Below the pieces are notes generated by a model. The model saw only the letters and a list, made by a program, of their open reading frames with translations, had not been told where the DNA came from and made no database searches. From the NCBI GenBank assembly GCA_020846575.1, contig JADLDQ010000286.1:1-8512 (forward strand): DNA of 8,512 nucleotides. The letters are read 5' to 3'. Every line of letters begins with the position of its first letter. Position 1 is the first letter of the stretch. This DNA comes from Burkholderiales bacterium. Its GTDB lineage: Bacteria; Pseudomonadota; Gammaproteobacteria; Burkholderiales; SG8-39. Positions 1 to 5,124 of the stretch are shown one piece after another. A program made the position numbers and the translations under genes.

Positions 1-81
1 CGCGAGCGCGTGCTGCGCGCGCTGTCACAGCGTGCCGCCACGCTGGGTATGAAAATGGTTCCGGCGGAAAATCCAGCATGA
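1..81 (+). CDS. C-terminal end of an unidentified protein (partial)
   Basis: An open frame enters from the left edge and ends at a TGA at 79-81. It gives 26 residues, ending in LGMKMVPAENPA. The gene would converge on the SPOR gene, whose stop lies 37 bases further on. The fragment is short, basic and helix-like, and I do not recognise its family. The tail loosely resembles C-terminal ends of some transposases, but that is an impression only. The frame could also be a chance opening, because any 80-base GC-rich stretch has open frames. The upstream sequence is needed to decide. Confidence 0.35.
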   Translation, partial: RERVLRALSQRAATLGMKMVPAENPA

Positions 82-118
82 GACGCCCATCGCGAGTCAA
101 GGTGCTGGAGGGAGTTTC

Positions 119-802
119 TTAAGAGGCGGCGCCGCACTCGCGCAGCTCGCTGCCGGGAAACTCTTCTGTGAGCCCGTCGAGCTTCTCGCGAGCCGGGACG
201 GGCAGATCCTGAAGCCGCAGATAAGTGCGCCGGACCGGCGCGGTGCGCCGGTCGACCTGCGCGGTGCGCACCCCCTTCTCGCGCAGCTGGGCGAGCCGGT
301 TCCGCGCCCCGTCCTCGGTCCGGAACACGCCCAGGGACACGGCGAAGCGCAGCTTGGAATCGTCCTGCACGATGAAGTAATCGATGCCGGCCAGACCGAG
401 GGTCCGAAGCTCGGCGACCTTCTGATTGGCGGCCTGGCGGCTCGCCTGGGGCGGGATGAACACCCACCATCCCGCCGGCTCTTCGATGCGCCGTTCCGAG
501 ACGCGGGCCGCGGCGTCGATCGCAGCGACCGCCTTCCGCGCGCGCGCGACCTCGGCGGCCTGGAACGCACCCCACTCGACGCAAGCCACGGCATCCCCGG
601 CGGCGGGCGCTGCCGCCCTGTGCTCGGAAGACTCGATCGGCTTCCCCTCGGCGGACTCGGGCGGCAGCAGGCGTATCGACTCGGGGCTGATCTGCTGGTC
701 GACCAGCTGCGCTTCCGGCGAAGCCGCGGGCGGTCCGTATCGCATCCAGGCGTACAGCGCCAGATTCACGAGCAGGAGAATCAGAACGAATGTCCTGATC
801 AC
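119..802 (-). CDS. SPOR-domain membrane-anchored protein
   Basis: A 227-residue protein, probably anchored in the inner membrane with its body in the periplasm. Residues about 2-20 form one hydrophobic segment (TFVLILLLVNLALYAWM). A proline/alanine/glutamate-rich linker follows to about residue 70. A half-motif reading CVEWGAF lies at 74-80, and a SPOR domain at about 110-187 (WWVFIPP, then a helix, then FAVSLGVF and a second helix). SPOR domains bind denuded peptidoglycan and often bring proteins to the division septum; that role here is inferred from the family. The start is taken as GTG at 800-802, which overlaps the coaX stop in the sequence GTGA. It puts the membrane segment at the very N terminus and suggests translational coupling to coaX. 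The frame stays open further upstream inside coaX, but that extension is out-of-frame coaX sequence and is left out. Confidence 0.88.
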   Translation of the reverse strand: MIRTFVLILLLVNLALYAWMRYGPPAASPEAQLVDQQISPESIRLLPPESAEGKPIESSEHRAAAPAAGDAVACVEWGAFQAAEVARARKAVAAIDAAARVSERRIEEPAGWWVFIPPQASRQAANQKVAELRTLGLAGIDYFIVQDDSKLRFAVSLGVFRTEDGARNRLAQLREKGVRTAQVDRRTAPVRRTYLRLQDLPVPAREKLDGLTEEFPGSELRECGAAS

Positions 803-1608
803 GCCGCGGCTCCCGCCAGGCGCTCCAGGGCGATTCGCACCAGTCCCTCCAGGACCAGGTGCTCGACGCGCCGCAACGGTATGCGCAGGCACGGGGCGAC
901 GCGCTCGGCGGCGCCGCCGGAGAGCACGCAGATGGCGCCCGCTTCCATGGTCTCGAACATGCGCTCGATCGCCCCGGCCTGTGCGAGCAGGCATCCGGAC
1001 TCGATGGCATCGACGGTATTGTCCGGCGCCGGCGCGTACCGCCCCTGCGCCAACGGCAGGCCCGCGGTGCGCGCGGCGAGCACGGACTTCATCAGGTCGA
1101 GTCCCGGCAGAATCACGCCGCCGCTGAAGTGCCCGCGCGCAGTCAGCAGGTCCACCGTGGTCGCGGTGCCCGCCGTCACCACCAGGCACGGGCCTGGATA
1201 CAGCGCGCGCGCGCCGATGAGGGACGCCCATCGGTCGGCGCCCAGTTCGGACGGCTCGGCATAGGCGCTGGTGACGCCGCACTGGCTGCGCGCGGCGCGC
1301 ACCCAGTGCGCCGCGGGAAACCGCTCCGGCAACGCGCGCTCGATTTCGTCGCGCGCTGCCGCGCCGGCCACGTTGGCGATTACCACCGCCGCCGGAACGG
1401 GCATCGATCGCCAGACGCCGCGCAAGCTCGCGAGCCCGGTGCGGTCCGCCGCCCCGAGCCGGACCCAGACGCCGCCGGACTCGCGTTCCGCGGCATCCAC
1501 GTCACGCGGGCCGCCGGGATGCCCGAACCCGAGGCTCTCACCCTCGGACGTCGACCCGCTGAGGCCCCACTTGGTGCGCGTGTTGCCGCAATCGATGGCG
1601 AGGATCAC
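799..1608 (-). CDS. coaX: type III pantothenate kinase
   Basis: A 269-residue cytoplasmic enzyme that phosphorylates pantothenate, the first step of coenzyme A synthesis. The family belongs to the acetate/sugar kinase (ASKHA) fold and is also known in Bordetella as Baf. Visible motifs are DCGNTRTKWGL at 6-16 (phosphate loop), LGADRWASLIGA at 122-133 with the catalytic-type Asp125, TAGTATTVD at 145-153 (second phosphate motif), GGVILPGL at 163-170, and VLSGGAA at 228-234. Position 145 is Thr, where many relatives carry an Asp linked to monovalent-cation binding, so cation dependence may differ. The start is GTG at 1606-1608, 27 bases after the birA stop. No clear Shine-Dalgarno is seen, which fits translation coupled to birA. 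birA next to coaX is a familiar betaproteobacterial pairing. Length is normal for the family. Confidence 0.95.
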   Translation of the reverse strand: MILAIDCGNTRTKWGLSGSTSEGESLGFGHPGGPRDVDAAERESGGVWVRLGAADRTGLASLRGVWRSMPVPAAVVIANVAGAAARDEIERALPERFPAAHWVRAARSQCGVTSAYAEPSELGADRWASLIGARALYPGPCLVVTAGTATTVDLLTARGHFSGGVILPGLDLMKSVLAARTAGLPLAQGRYAPAPDNTVDAIESGCLLAQAGAIERMFETMEAGAICVLSGGAAERVAPCLRIPLRRVEHLVLEGLVRIALERLAGAAA

Positions 1609-1635
1609 GCTGGCGCCGGCGGTCTGCGCGCGTTC

Positions 1636-2703
1636 TCAGGCACGCTTGAGCGAGATCTCGCCGGCGCAGTAGCGTTCGATGCCCGCGCGCGAGCGGATCA
1701 GCAGCGCGCCGTCGTCGGCCACGCCGAGCGCGCGGCCTGCGGCAACCGGCTGCCCGGAAACGTTCAGCACCACCTGCCGCCCCTGCCAGTCATGGCGTGC
1801 ATGCCACTCGGGGCGAAAGGGCGCGAAACCCGACCGGTCGAACGCCTTCATCGCGGCGGCGATCTCGCCGAGCAGGCAGGCGAGCAGCCGGGTGCGATCG
1901 GGAACGGCGCCGGTGATGGCCGCGCGAGCGCCCTGCGCTACAGCGCCGCACGCCTTGCCTCGGGTCGCCGCGCCCGCCAGATCGGCCACTGGCCGGCCGA
2001 GTCGCCGGCTCAAGCGCGAGGCGCCGCGAACGTTGATTCCCACGCCGATCACGACGCCCTCGCCGCCAAGCGTTTTACCCGCGCGGGCGCCGTTGCGCCG
2101 GCCCGCAACGGTCTCGACCAGGATGCCGCCCAGCTTCGCCTCACCGATCATCAGGTCGTTGGGCCATTTCACACCGACGCCCCTCAGGCCCAGGGATTCC
2201 AATGCGCGGGCACAGGCGACGGCCACAGCGAGCCCGACCCCGCCCAGCTCGTTCACCCGCCTGCGAAACCGCCACAGCAGGGAGAAGGCGAGGCTGTCTC
2301 CCACGTTCGACAGCCAGGTGTTTCCCTGCCGTCCGCGTCCCCCCGTCTGATGCTCGCAGGCGAGGACACTGCAATGAGGTGCATCCTCCAGGCTGCGCGC
2401 GAGCAGCAGCGAACTGGTCGATTCGCATTCGTCGACGACTTCGACGCGAAACGGCCAGGGCATGCGGGTGAGCGATGCGCCGAGCGCCGTCCTGTCGATC
2501 AGGTCCAGCGGCCGCTCGAGCCGGTAGCCGTGCCCGGGGACACCGCGCGCGCTGACGCCCAGGCCGGCCATCGAGCGCAGGCAGGCACGCAGCCGGGTCC
2601 GCGAAATTCCGAGCAAGGCCGCGAGCGCGGCGCCGGAGCGCACCTCGCCGCCGGCGAGCAATCTCAGCAGCGAAAACCTCGAGCGGGCGGCGGACTGGCG
2701 CAC
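1636..2703 (-). CDS. birA: biotin--[acetyl-CoA-carboxylase] ligase / biotin operon repressor
   Basis: A 355-residue bifunctional-type biotin protein ligase. It makes biotinyl-5'-AMP and transfers biotin to the carrier protein of acetyl-CoA carboxylase and related enzymes. Residues about 5-65 form an N-terminal winged helix (ALAALLGISRTRLRACLRSM), so a repressor role is possible. The catalytic domain shows ECEST at 92-96, the adenylate-binding loop GRGRQGNTW at 122-130, KWPND at 179-183, KLGGILVE at 190-197 and GVGINV at 220-225. A C-terminal SH3-like domain ends GEISLK. The protein is about 30 residues longer than E. coli BirA, with extra sequence near 200-215 and 245-265. The start is GTG at 2701-2703, the first codon of the open frame; no Shine-Dalgarno precedes it, and a promoter-like -10 lies only seven bases upstream. 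It is the first gene of the run leading into coaX and the SPOR gene. Confidence 0.94.
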   Translation of the reverse strand: MRQSAARSRFSLLRLLAGGEVRSGAALAALLGISRTRLRACLRSMAGLGVSARGVPGHGYRLERPLDLIDRTALGASLTRMPWPFRVEVVDECESTSSLLLARSLEDAPHCSVLACEHQTGGRGRQGNTWLSNVGDSLAFSLLWRFRRRVNELGGVGLAVAVACARALESLGLRGVGVKWPNDLMIGEAKLGGILVETVAGRRNGARAGKTLGGEGVVIGVGINVRGASRLSRRLGRPVADLAGAATRGKACGAVAQGARAAITGAVPDRTRLLACLLGEIAAAMKAFDRSGFAPFRPEWHARHDWQGRQVVLNVSGQPVAAGRALGVADDGALLIRSRAGIERYCAGEISLKRA

Positions 2704-2710
2704 GCGGTCG

Positions 2711-2740
2711 ATACTATCAGCGCGGGGCGAAGGGGATCAA
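2711..2740 (-). promoter_or_regulatory. probable sigma-70 type promoter of birA-coaX-SPOR
   Basis: Read on the minus strand there is a -35 element TTGATC (2735-2740), an 18-base spacer, and a -10 element TAGTAT (2711-2716). An overlapping alternative -10, GATAGT, has a 16-base spacer. Each hexamer matches consensus at four of six bases. Transcription would begin around 2703-2705, at or within a few bases of the GTG start, so the birA mRNA may be leaderless or nearly so. This is a prediction from sequence only. Confidence 0.5.
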
Positions 2741-2817
2741 CGCGCATCGGTACTCCGGCACTGCCTGGAAGCACGTCCCGAAAACCGGCCGGCGCGCAGA
2801 TAAAGGGCGGTACTCCT

Positions 2818-2882
2818 CGGCGGTCCGGATCCGCAGTCCGGATCGGCGGTCCGGATCCGCAGTCCGGATCCGCAGTCCGGAT
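2818..2882. repeat. five tandem 13-bp direct repeats
   Basis: Five perfectly abutting 13-bp units fill 65 bases: CGGCGGTCCGGAT at 2818-2830, CCGCAGTCCGGAT at 2831-2843, CGGCGGTCCGGAT at 2844-2856, and CCGCAGTCCGGAT at 2857-2869 and again at 2870-2882. The two types alternate A-B-A-B-B, differ at only two positions, and share the core GTCCGGAT, which contains the palindrome TCCGGA. The array starts 115 bases upstream of the birA start and about 150 bases before the candidate RNA promoter. The order suggests growth by duplication of a 26-bp A-B pair. It may be an array of protein-binding sites or a neutral minisatellite; the sequence alone does not decide. Confidence 0.93.
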
Positions 2883-3034
2883 TGAAAGTAGAGCCGTGCT
2901 GCTGGTTCGGCGCTGCGGGGGCGCCGCACGGCGCGCTCCGCGTACGCCAGGCGCGGCGACCGCCCGGGTGTACTTTTCCACACTTGTCCGGTCAATCCGC
3001 CGCGCGGGTGCGCGGGTCCACCCTCGCTTTGAAC
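2883..3034. other. intergenic stretch with no recognised gene
   Basis: Between the repeat array and the next promoter-like box lie about 150 GC-rich bases. Short frames cross it, but none has a convincing start, a recognisable product or a natural end. I see a GC-rich inverted stretch near 2909-2940 that could fold, and a pyrimidine-rich patch (TTTTCCACACTTGTCC) at 2974-2989. No function is assigned. Confidence 0.5.
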
Positions 3035-3040
3035 TATCAT
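3035..3040 (+). promoter_or_regulatory. promoter-like -10 box TATCAT of the candidate small RNA
   Basis: TATCAT matches the -10 consensus at five of six bases and stands out in very GC-rich sequence. A good -35 at the usual distance is not visible, so an activator would be expected. Transcription would start near 3047 and run into the terminator at 3179-3212. Confidence 0.35.
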
Positions 3041-3046
3041 CGACCG

Positions 3047-3212
3047 CGGGGCTCGCTTGCGGCCGTGGCCCGCGGGGCGTGATCTGGAGGCGCTGCGAAC
3101 ACCGGCAGGCTTGCCGCCCCTTCGGGGTCCGAGCGAAGTGGAATCGTTTTCGTCCGCTGGCCCAGCAACCGGCGGTCCGCGGGGGAATCCCTCCCTTCCC
3201 CCGCTTTTTTTT
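3047..3212 (+). ncRNA. candidate small RNA or transcribed leader, about 166 nt
   Basis: No plus-strand protein gene precedes the strong terminator at 3179-3212, so that terminator must end some other transcript. A -10-like TATCAT lies at 3035-3040, and the stretch between is rich in local hairpins. CGGCA (3103-3107) pairs with TGCCG (3112-3116). C(UUCG)G-type bases at 3118-3127 form a second stem-loop. GCTG (3156-3159) pairs with CAGC (3163-3166). The size is near that of 6S RNA, but I cannot match it to 6S, SRP RNA, RNase P RNA, tmRNA or a named riboswitch. Alternatively it is an attenuating 5' leader of the ugpB-like gene 79 bases beyond the terminator, although that gene appears to have its own -10 box at 3244-3249. 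The 5' end is an estimate. Confidence 0.4.
3179..3212 (+). terminator. strong intrinsic terminator
   Basis: GCGGGGG at 3179-3185 pairs perfectly with CCCCCGC at 3198-3204 across a 12-base loop, followed at once by eight T residues (3205-3212). This is a textbook Rho-independent terminator for the plus strand. On the minus strand the stem is not followed by a T run, so it does not serve birA. It implies a plus-strand transcript from upstream that ends before the ugpB-like gene. Confidence 0.85.
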
Positions 3213-3243
3213 GTCCAGGCCACGGCCGCCCGCGGCCCCCGAC

Positions 3244-3249
3244 TATAAT
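3244..3249 (+). promoter_or_regulatory. -10 box TATAAT of the ugpB-like gene
   Basis: A perfect TATAAT lies in GC-rich sequence 41 bases before the start codon, just after the upstream terminator. Transcription would begin near 3256, leaving a leader of about 35 bases. The position 17 bases upstream (3221-3226, CACGGC) is a poor -35, so an activator or an extended contact may be needed. No PhoB box was recognised. Confidence 0.55.
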
Positions 3250-3290
3250 CGGAGCCCGGGATTGCAGCGGCCCGGTGCCCGAGAGACTCA

Positions 3291-4580
3291 TTGAAACCCG
3301 CCTGCGCCTTCTTCCTGGTCGCCCTGTGCCTGGCCATCCCGGCGCGTGCGGCGACCGAGATCACGCTGTGGCACTCGCTGGACGGCGCCGCCGGCGAAGA
3401 ACTGGGCCGTCTGGCGCTGCGGTTCAATGCCGCGCAGACCGAGTTCCGCGTCGTCCCGGAATACAAAGGCGGTTACGAAACCACCTTGGCCGCGGGACTG
3501 GCGGCCCTGCCCAACGGCCGGGCGCCGGACATCCTGCAGGTGGACGAGGCCATGAACTCGCGCATGCTCGCCGAGCGCTCGGCCTTCCGTCCCTTGTACC
3601 AGGTGATGAGCGAGTCGAGGGAAAGGTTCGACCCGCGGGCATTCATCGGCGCCATCGCCGAGCGCTACTCGGACGAACGCGGGCGCCTGCTCTCGCTGCC
3701 GTTGAACGCCACCACCGCGGTGCTCTACTACAACCGCGACCTGTTCCTCGCCGCAGGTCTGGACCCCGGCGCGGCGCCGCGCACCTGGCAGGAGGTGCAG
3801 GCCGCGGCGCTGGCGAGCGTCGACAGCGGCTCGAGCGATTGCGGTTTCACCACCGAACTGCCCGCCTGGGTGCAGGTCGAGAACCTGCTTGCCTCGCACG
3901 GCGAACCCCTGGACGACGACAGCAGGGGCTCTCGGCGCAGGTTCGCGTTCAATACGAGCCTGGTGATGAAGCACGTGGGCATGCTCGCCTCCTGGGTACA
4001 GAGCGGCATCTTCAGCTACCTGCGACGCGATGGAGCTGCCGAAGCGAAGTTCGCGGCCGGCCAGTGCGCGATGCTCACCGCGGCCTCGGATGCCTACCTG
4101 CGCCTTGCCCGGCACCCGAACCTCACTTTCGGAGTCGCCCCGCTTCCCTACCACGACGATGCGCCCGGCGCGCCGTTCGCGACGCTTGCCGGCGGGGCGA
4201 GCCTGTGGGCCATGGCCGGACGCAAGTCCCGGCACTATTCCGGGATCGCGCGCTTTTTCTCTTTCCTGCTCAGGCCGGACGTGCAGTCGCAGTGGCTCCA
4301 GGCGACAGGCTTTCTTCCCCTGACCCGCGCCGCTTTCGAGCTCTCGAGGCAGCAGGGCTTCTACGCCACGCACGCCGGCATGGAGGTCGGCGTGACACAG
4401 CTCATCACCCGCAAGCCGCCCCGCGGCAGCGTGCGCCAGCATCACAGCGACCGCGTCCGGCGCATCATCGATGAAGAGCTCGAGGCGGTCTGGTCCAGGC
4501 GCAAGACCACCGTGCAAGGCCTGGACGACGCGGTGACGCGGGGAAACCTGGCCGCCGCGCTGCGCCCGCCGCCGCACTGA
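3291..4580 (+). CDS. ugpB: periplasmic substrate-binding protein of an sn-glycerol-3-phosphate-type ABC importer
   Basis: A 429-residue family-1 extracellular solute-binding protein, close to the 438 residues of E. coli UgpB. It would capture glycerol-3-phosphate or glycerophosphodiesters in the periplasm for an ABC importer. The N terminus is a signal peptide with likely cleavage after ARA at residue 20. Family landmarks follow in UgpB order: ITLWHSLDG (24-32), YKGGYETTLAAGLAAL (58-73), PLNATTAVLYYN (137-148), WVQVENLLASHG (193-204), GGASLWAM (301-308), GFLPLTRAAFELSRQQGFY (340-358) and DEELEAVW (394-401). The E. coli signature with two nearby tryptophans (GWQGW) keeps only the second here (ELPAW), so ligand preference may differ. 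The start is TTG with GAGAG just upstream, and it is the only start that gives a compact signal peptide. No permease or ATPase gene adjoins it, so the partners must lie elsewhere. Confidence 0.9.
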   Translation: MKPACAFFLVALCLAIPARAATEITLWHSLDGAAGEELGRLALRFNAAQTEFRVVPEYKGGYETTLAAGLAALPNGRAPDILQVDEAMNSRMLAERSAFRPLYQVMSESRERFDPRAFIGAIAERYSDERGRLLSLPLNATTAVLYYNRDLFLAAGLDPGAAPRTWQEVQAAALASVDSGSSDCGFTTELPAWVQVENLLASHGEPLDDDSRGSRRRFAFNTSLVMKHVGMLASWVQSGIFSYLRRDGAAEAKFAAGQCAMLTAASDAYLRLARHPNLTFGVAPLPYHDDAPGAPFATLAGGASLWAMAGRKSRHYSGIARFFSFLLRPDVQSQWLQATGFLPLTRAAFELSRQQGFYATHAGMEVGVTQLITRKPPRGSVRQHHSDRVRRIIDEELEAVWSRRKTTVQGLDDAVTRGNLAAALRPPPH

Positions 4581-4606
4581 GCGCCGCTGCCGGGCGCCGG
4601 CGGCGC
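4581..4606 (+). terminator. GC hairpin after ugpB, possible Rho-dependent stop
   Basis: Directly after the TGA the bases can form a nine-pair stem (GCGCCGCTG with CGGCGGCGC, one G-U pair) with an eight-base loop. No T run follows, so it is not a classical intrinsic terminator. It may pause polymerase or protect the 3' end. Confidence 0.3.
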
Positions 4607-4633
4607 GGACCGAACAAACTGTTACACCGCCGG

Positions 4634-4664
4634 CGTCAACACCCGCGCCGGCGACACGTTGACG
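4634..4664. promoter_or_regulatory. inverted repeat upstream of the small secreted protein
   Basis: CGTCAAC at 4634-4640 and its exact complement GTTGACG at 4658-4664 are separated by 17 GC-rich bases. The arms lie 38-69 bases before the start codon at 4703. This could be a regulator-binding site or a leader hairpin. A GAACAA at 4612-4617, 16 bases before the first arm, gives a faint ECF-sigma-like promoter pattern. No strong sigma-70 promoter was found. Confidence 0.3.
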
Positions 4665-4702
4665 GGCAAGGGGACATTCCCGTACAAGAGGAGCATTCCG
4701 AC

Positions 4703-5029
4703 ATGAAACGCATCGTCAGGCCGGCCGTACTCTTCCTGCTGGGTGCGATGGCGCTTCCCGCCGCCGCCCAGACGGCGACGCCAGGCATCGATCGGCGCGA
4801 AGCGCGCCAGGAGCGGCGCATCGAACAGGGAGAGAAGTCCGGACAGTTGACCCGGCGCGAGGCTGCAAGGCTCGAAAAAGGCCAGGCCCGCATCGACCGG
4901 ATGCAGGACAAGGCGCGCGCCGATGGAAAGGTAACCGCCGGGGAGCGAGCCCGCATCCATCGTGCGCAGAATACCGAAAGCCGCCGGATCGCACGCCAGA
5001 AGCACGACAAGCAGGTCGCCGGGAAGTAG
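4703..5029 (+). CDS. small secreted charged protein with two helical repeats, function unknown
   Basis: A 108-residue protein with a clear signal peptide (MKRIVRPAVLFLLGAMALPAAAQ, cleavage near residue 23), so it probably works in the periplasm or outside. The mature part is very rich in Arg, Lys, Glu and Gln and should be almost all helix. Two related segments are visible: GQLTRREAARLEKGQA (47-62) and GKVTAGERARIHRAQN (75-90), 28 residues apart. Each has the spacing G-x-[L/V]-T-x-x-E that recalls the second half of an EF-hand loop. Acidic residues at the first loop positions are missing, so calcium binding is doubtful. A strong Shine-Dalgarno (AAGAGGAG, 4686-4693) with nine-base spacing fixes the ATG start. 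I know similar small exported proteins in betaproteobacteria but no function for them. It is downstream of ugpB on the same strand with a 122-base gap and may be separately transcribed. Confidence 0.82.
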   Translation: MKRIVRPAVLFLLGAMALPAAAQTATPGIDRREARQERRIEQGEKSGQLTRREAARLEKGQARIDRMQDKARADGKVTAGERARIHRAQNTESRRIARQKHDKQVAGK

Positions 5030-5043
5030 GGGGCCGCATCTCC

Positions 5044-5070
5044 GAACGGGAGCTCTGCACGCTCCCGTTC
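5044..5070. terminator. perfect 10-bp hairpin between convergent genes
   Basis: GAACGGGAGC (5044-5053) pairs perfectly with GCTCCCGTTC (5061-5070) around a seven-base loop, 14 bases after the stop of the small secreted protein. There is no T run in either direction. By position it could end or stabilise transcripts from both sides. It shares CGGGAGC with the longer hairpin that follows. Confidence 0.5.
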
Positions 5071-5073
5071 TCG

Positions 5074-5111
5074 GCCGGTTCGGGAGCGGCTCCAGCCGCT
5101 CCCGAACCGGC
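5074..5111. repeat. perfect 18-bp palindromic hairpin, REP-like
   Basis: GCCGGTTCGGGAGCGGCT (5074-5091) is the exact reverse complement of 5094-5111, with only CC between; in RNA a loop of four to six bases would form. The inner sequence GGGAGCGGCTCCAGCCGCTCCC resembles repetitive extragenic palindromes known from Pseudomonas and Xanthomonas relatives. It lies between the convergent small-protein gene and pgm, 13 bases from the pgm stop, and may act as a bidirectional terminator or mRNA 3' stabiliser. Whether it recurs in the genome cannot be seen here. Confidence 0.75.
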
Positions 5112-5124
5112 ATCCTGGCGGCGC

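Noticed and set aside
2818..2882. CRISPR array
   Set aside because: The repeats abut directly with no spacers and are only 13 bp long; no cas-like genes are nearby.
2974..2982. DnaA-box-like TTTTCCACA near the 13-mers, suggesting a replication origin
   Set aside because: It has one mismatch to the consensus and is single; the nearby 13-mers are GC-rich, there is no AT-rich unwinding region, and no replication gene is close.
3047..3178. TPP riboswitch or SRP RNA in the leader region
   Set aside because: A fragment (TGATCTGG) recalls the TPP element, but the other conserved boxes are missing; the SRP RNA core GGTCCGGAAGGAAGCAGCC is absent.
859..3294. Very long plus-strand open frame (811 codons) across coaX and birA
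   Set aside because: It runs antisense to two genes with clear family motifs, its translation is low-complexity Arg/Ala/Gly/Pro-rich, and it shows no domain. It is a GC-bias shadow frame.
2664..3466. Minus-strand frames through the birA upstream region that translate the 13-bp repeats into a repeating peptide
   Set aside because: The repeating peptide follows from the DNA repeat, the frames run into birA or the ugpB-like gene, and no start signal or known domain is visible.
3288..4577. Minus-strand open frame of 429 codons mirroring the ugpB-like gene
   Set aside because: It exactly mirrors the codons of a strongly supported gene on the other strand, and its protein has no signal peptide or family motif.
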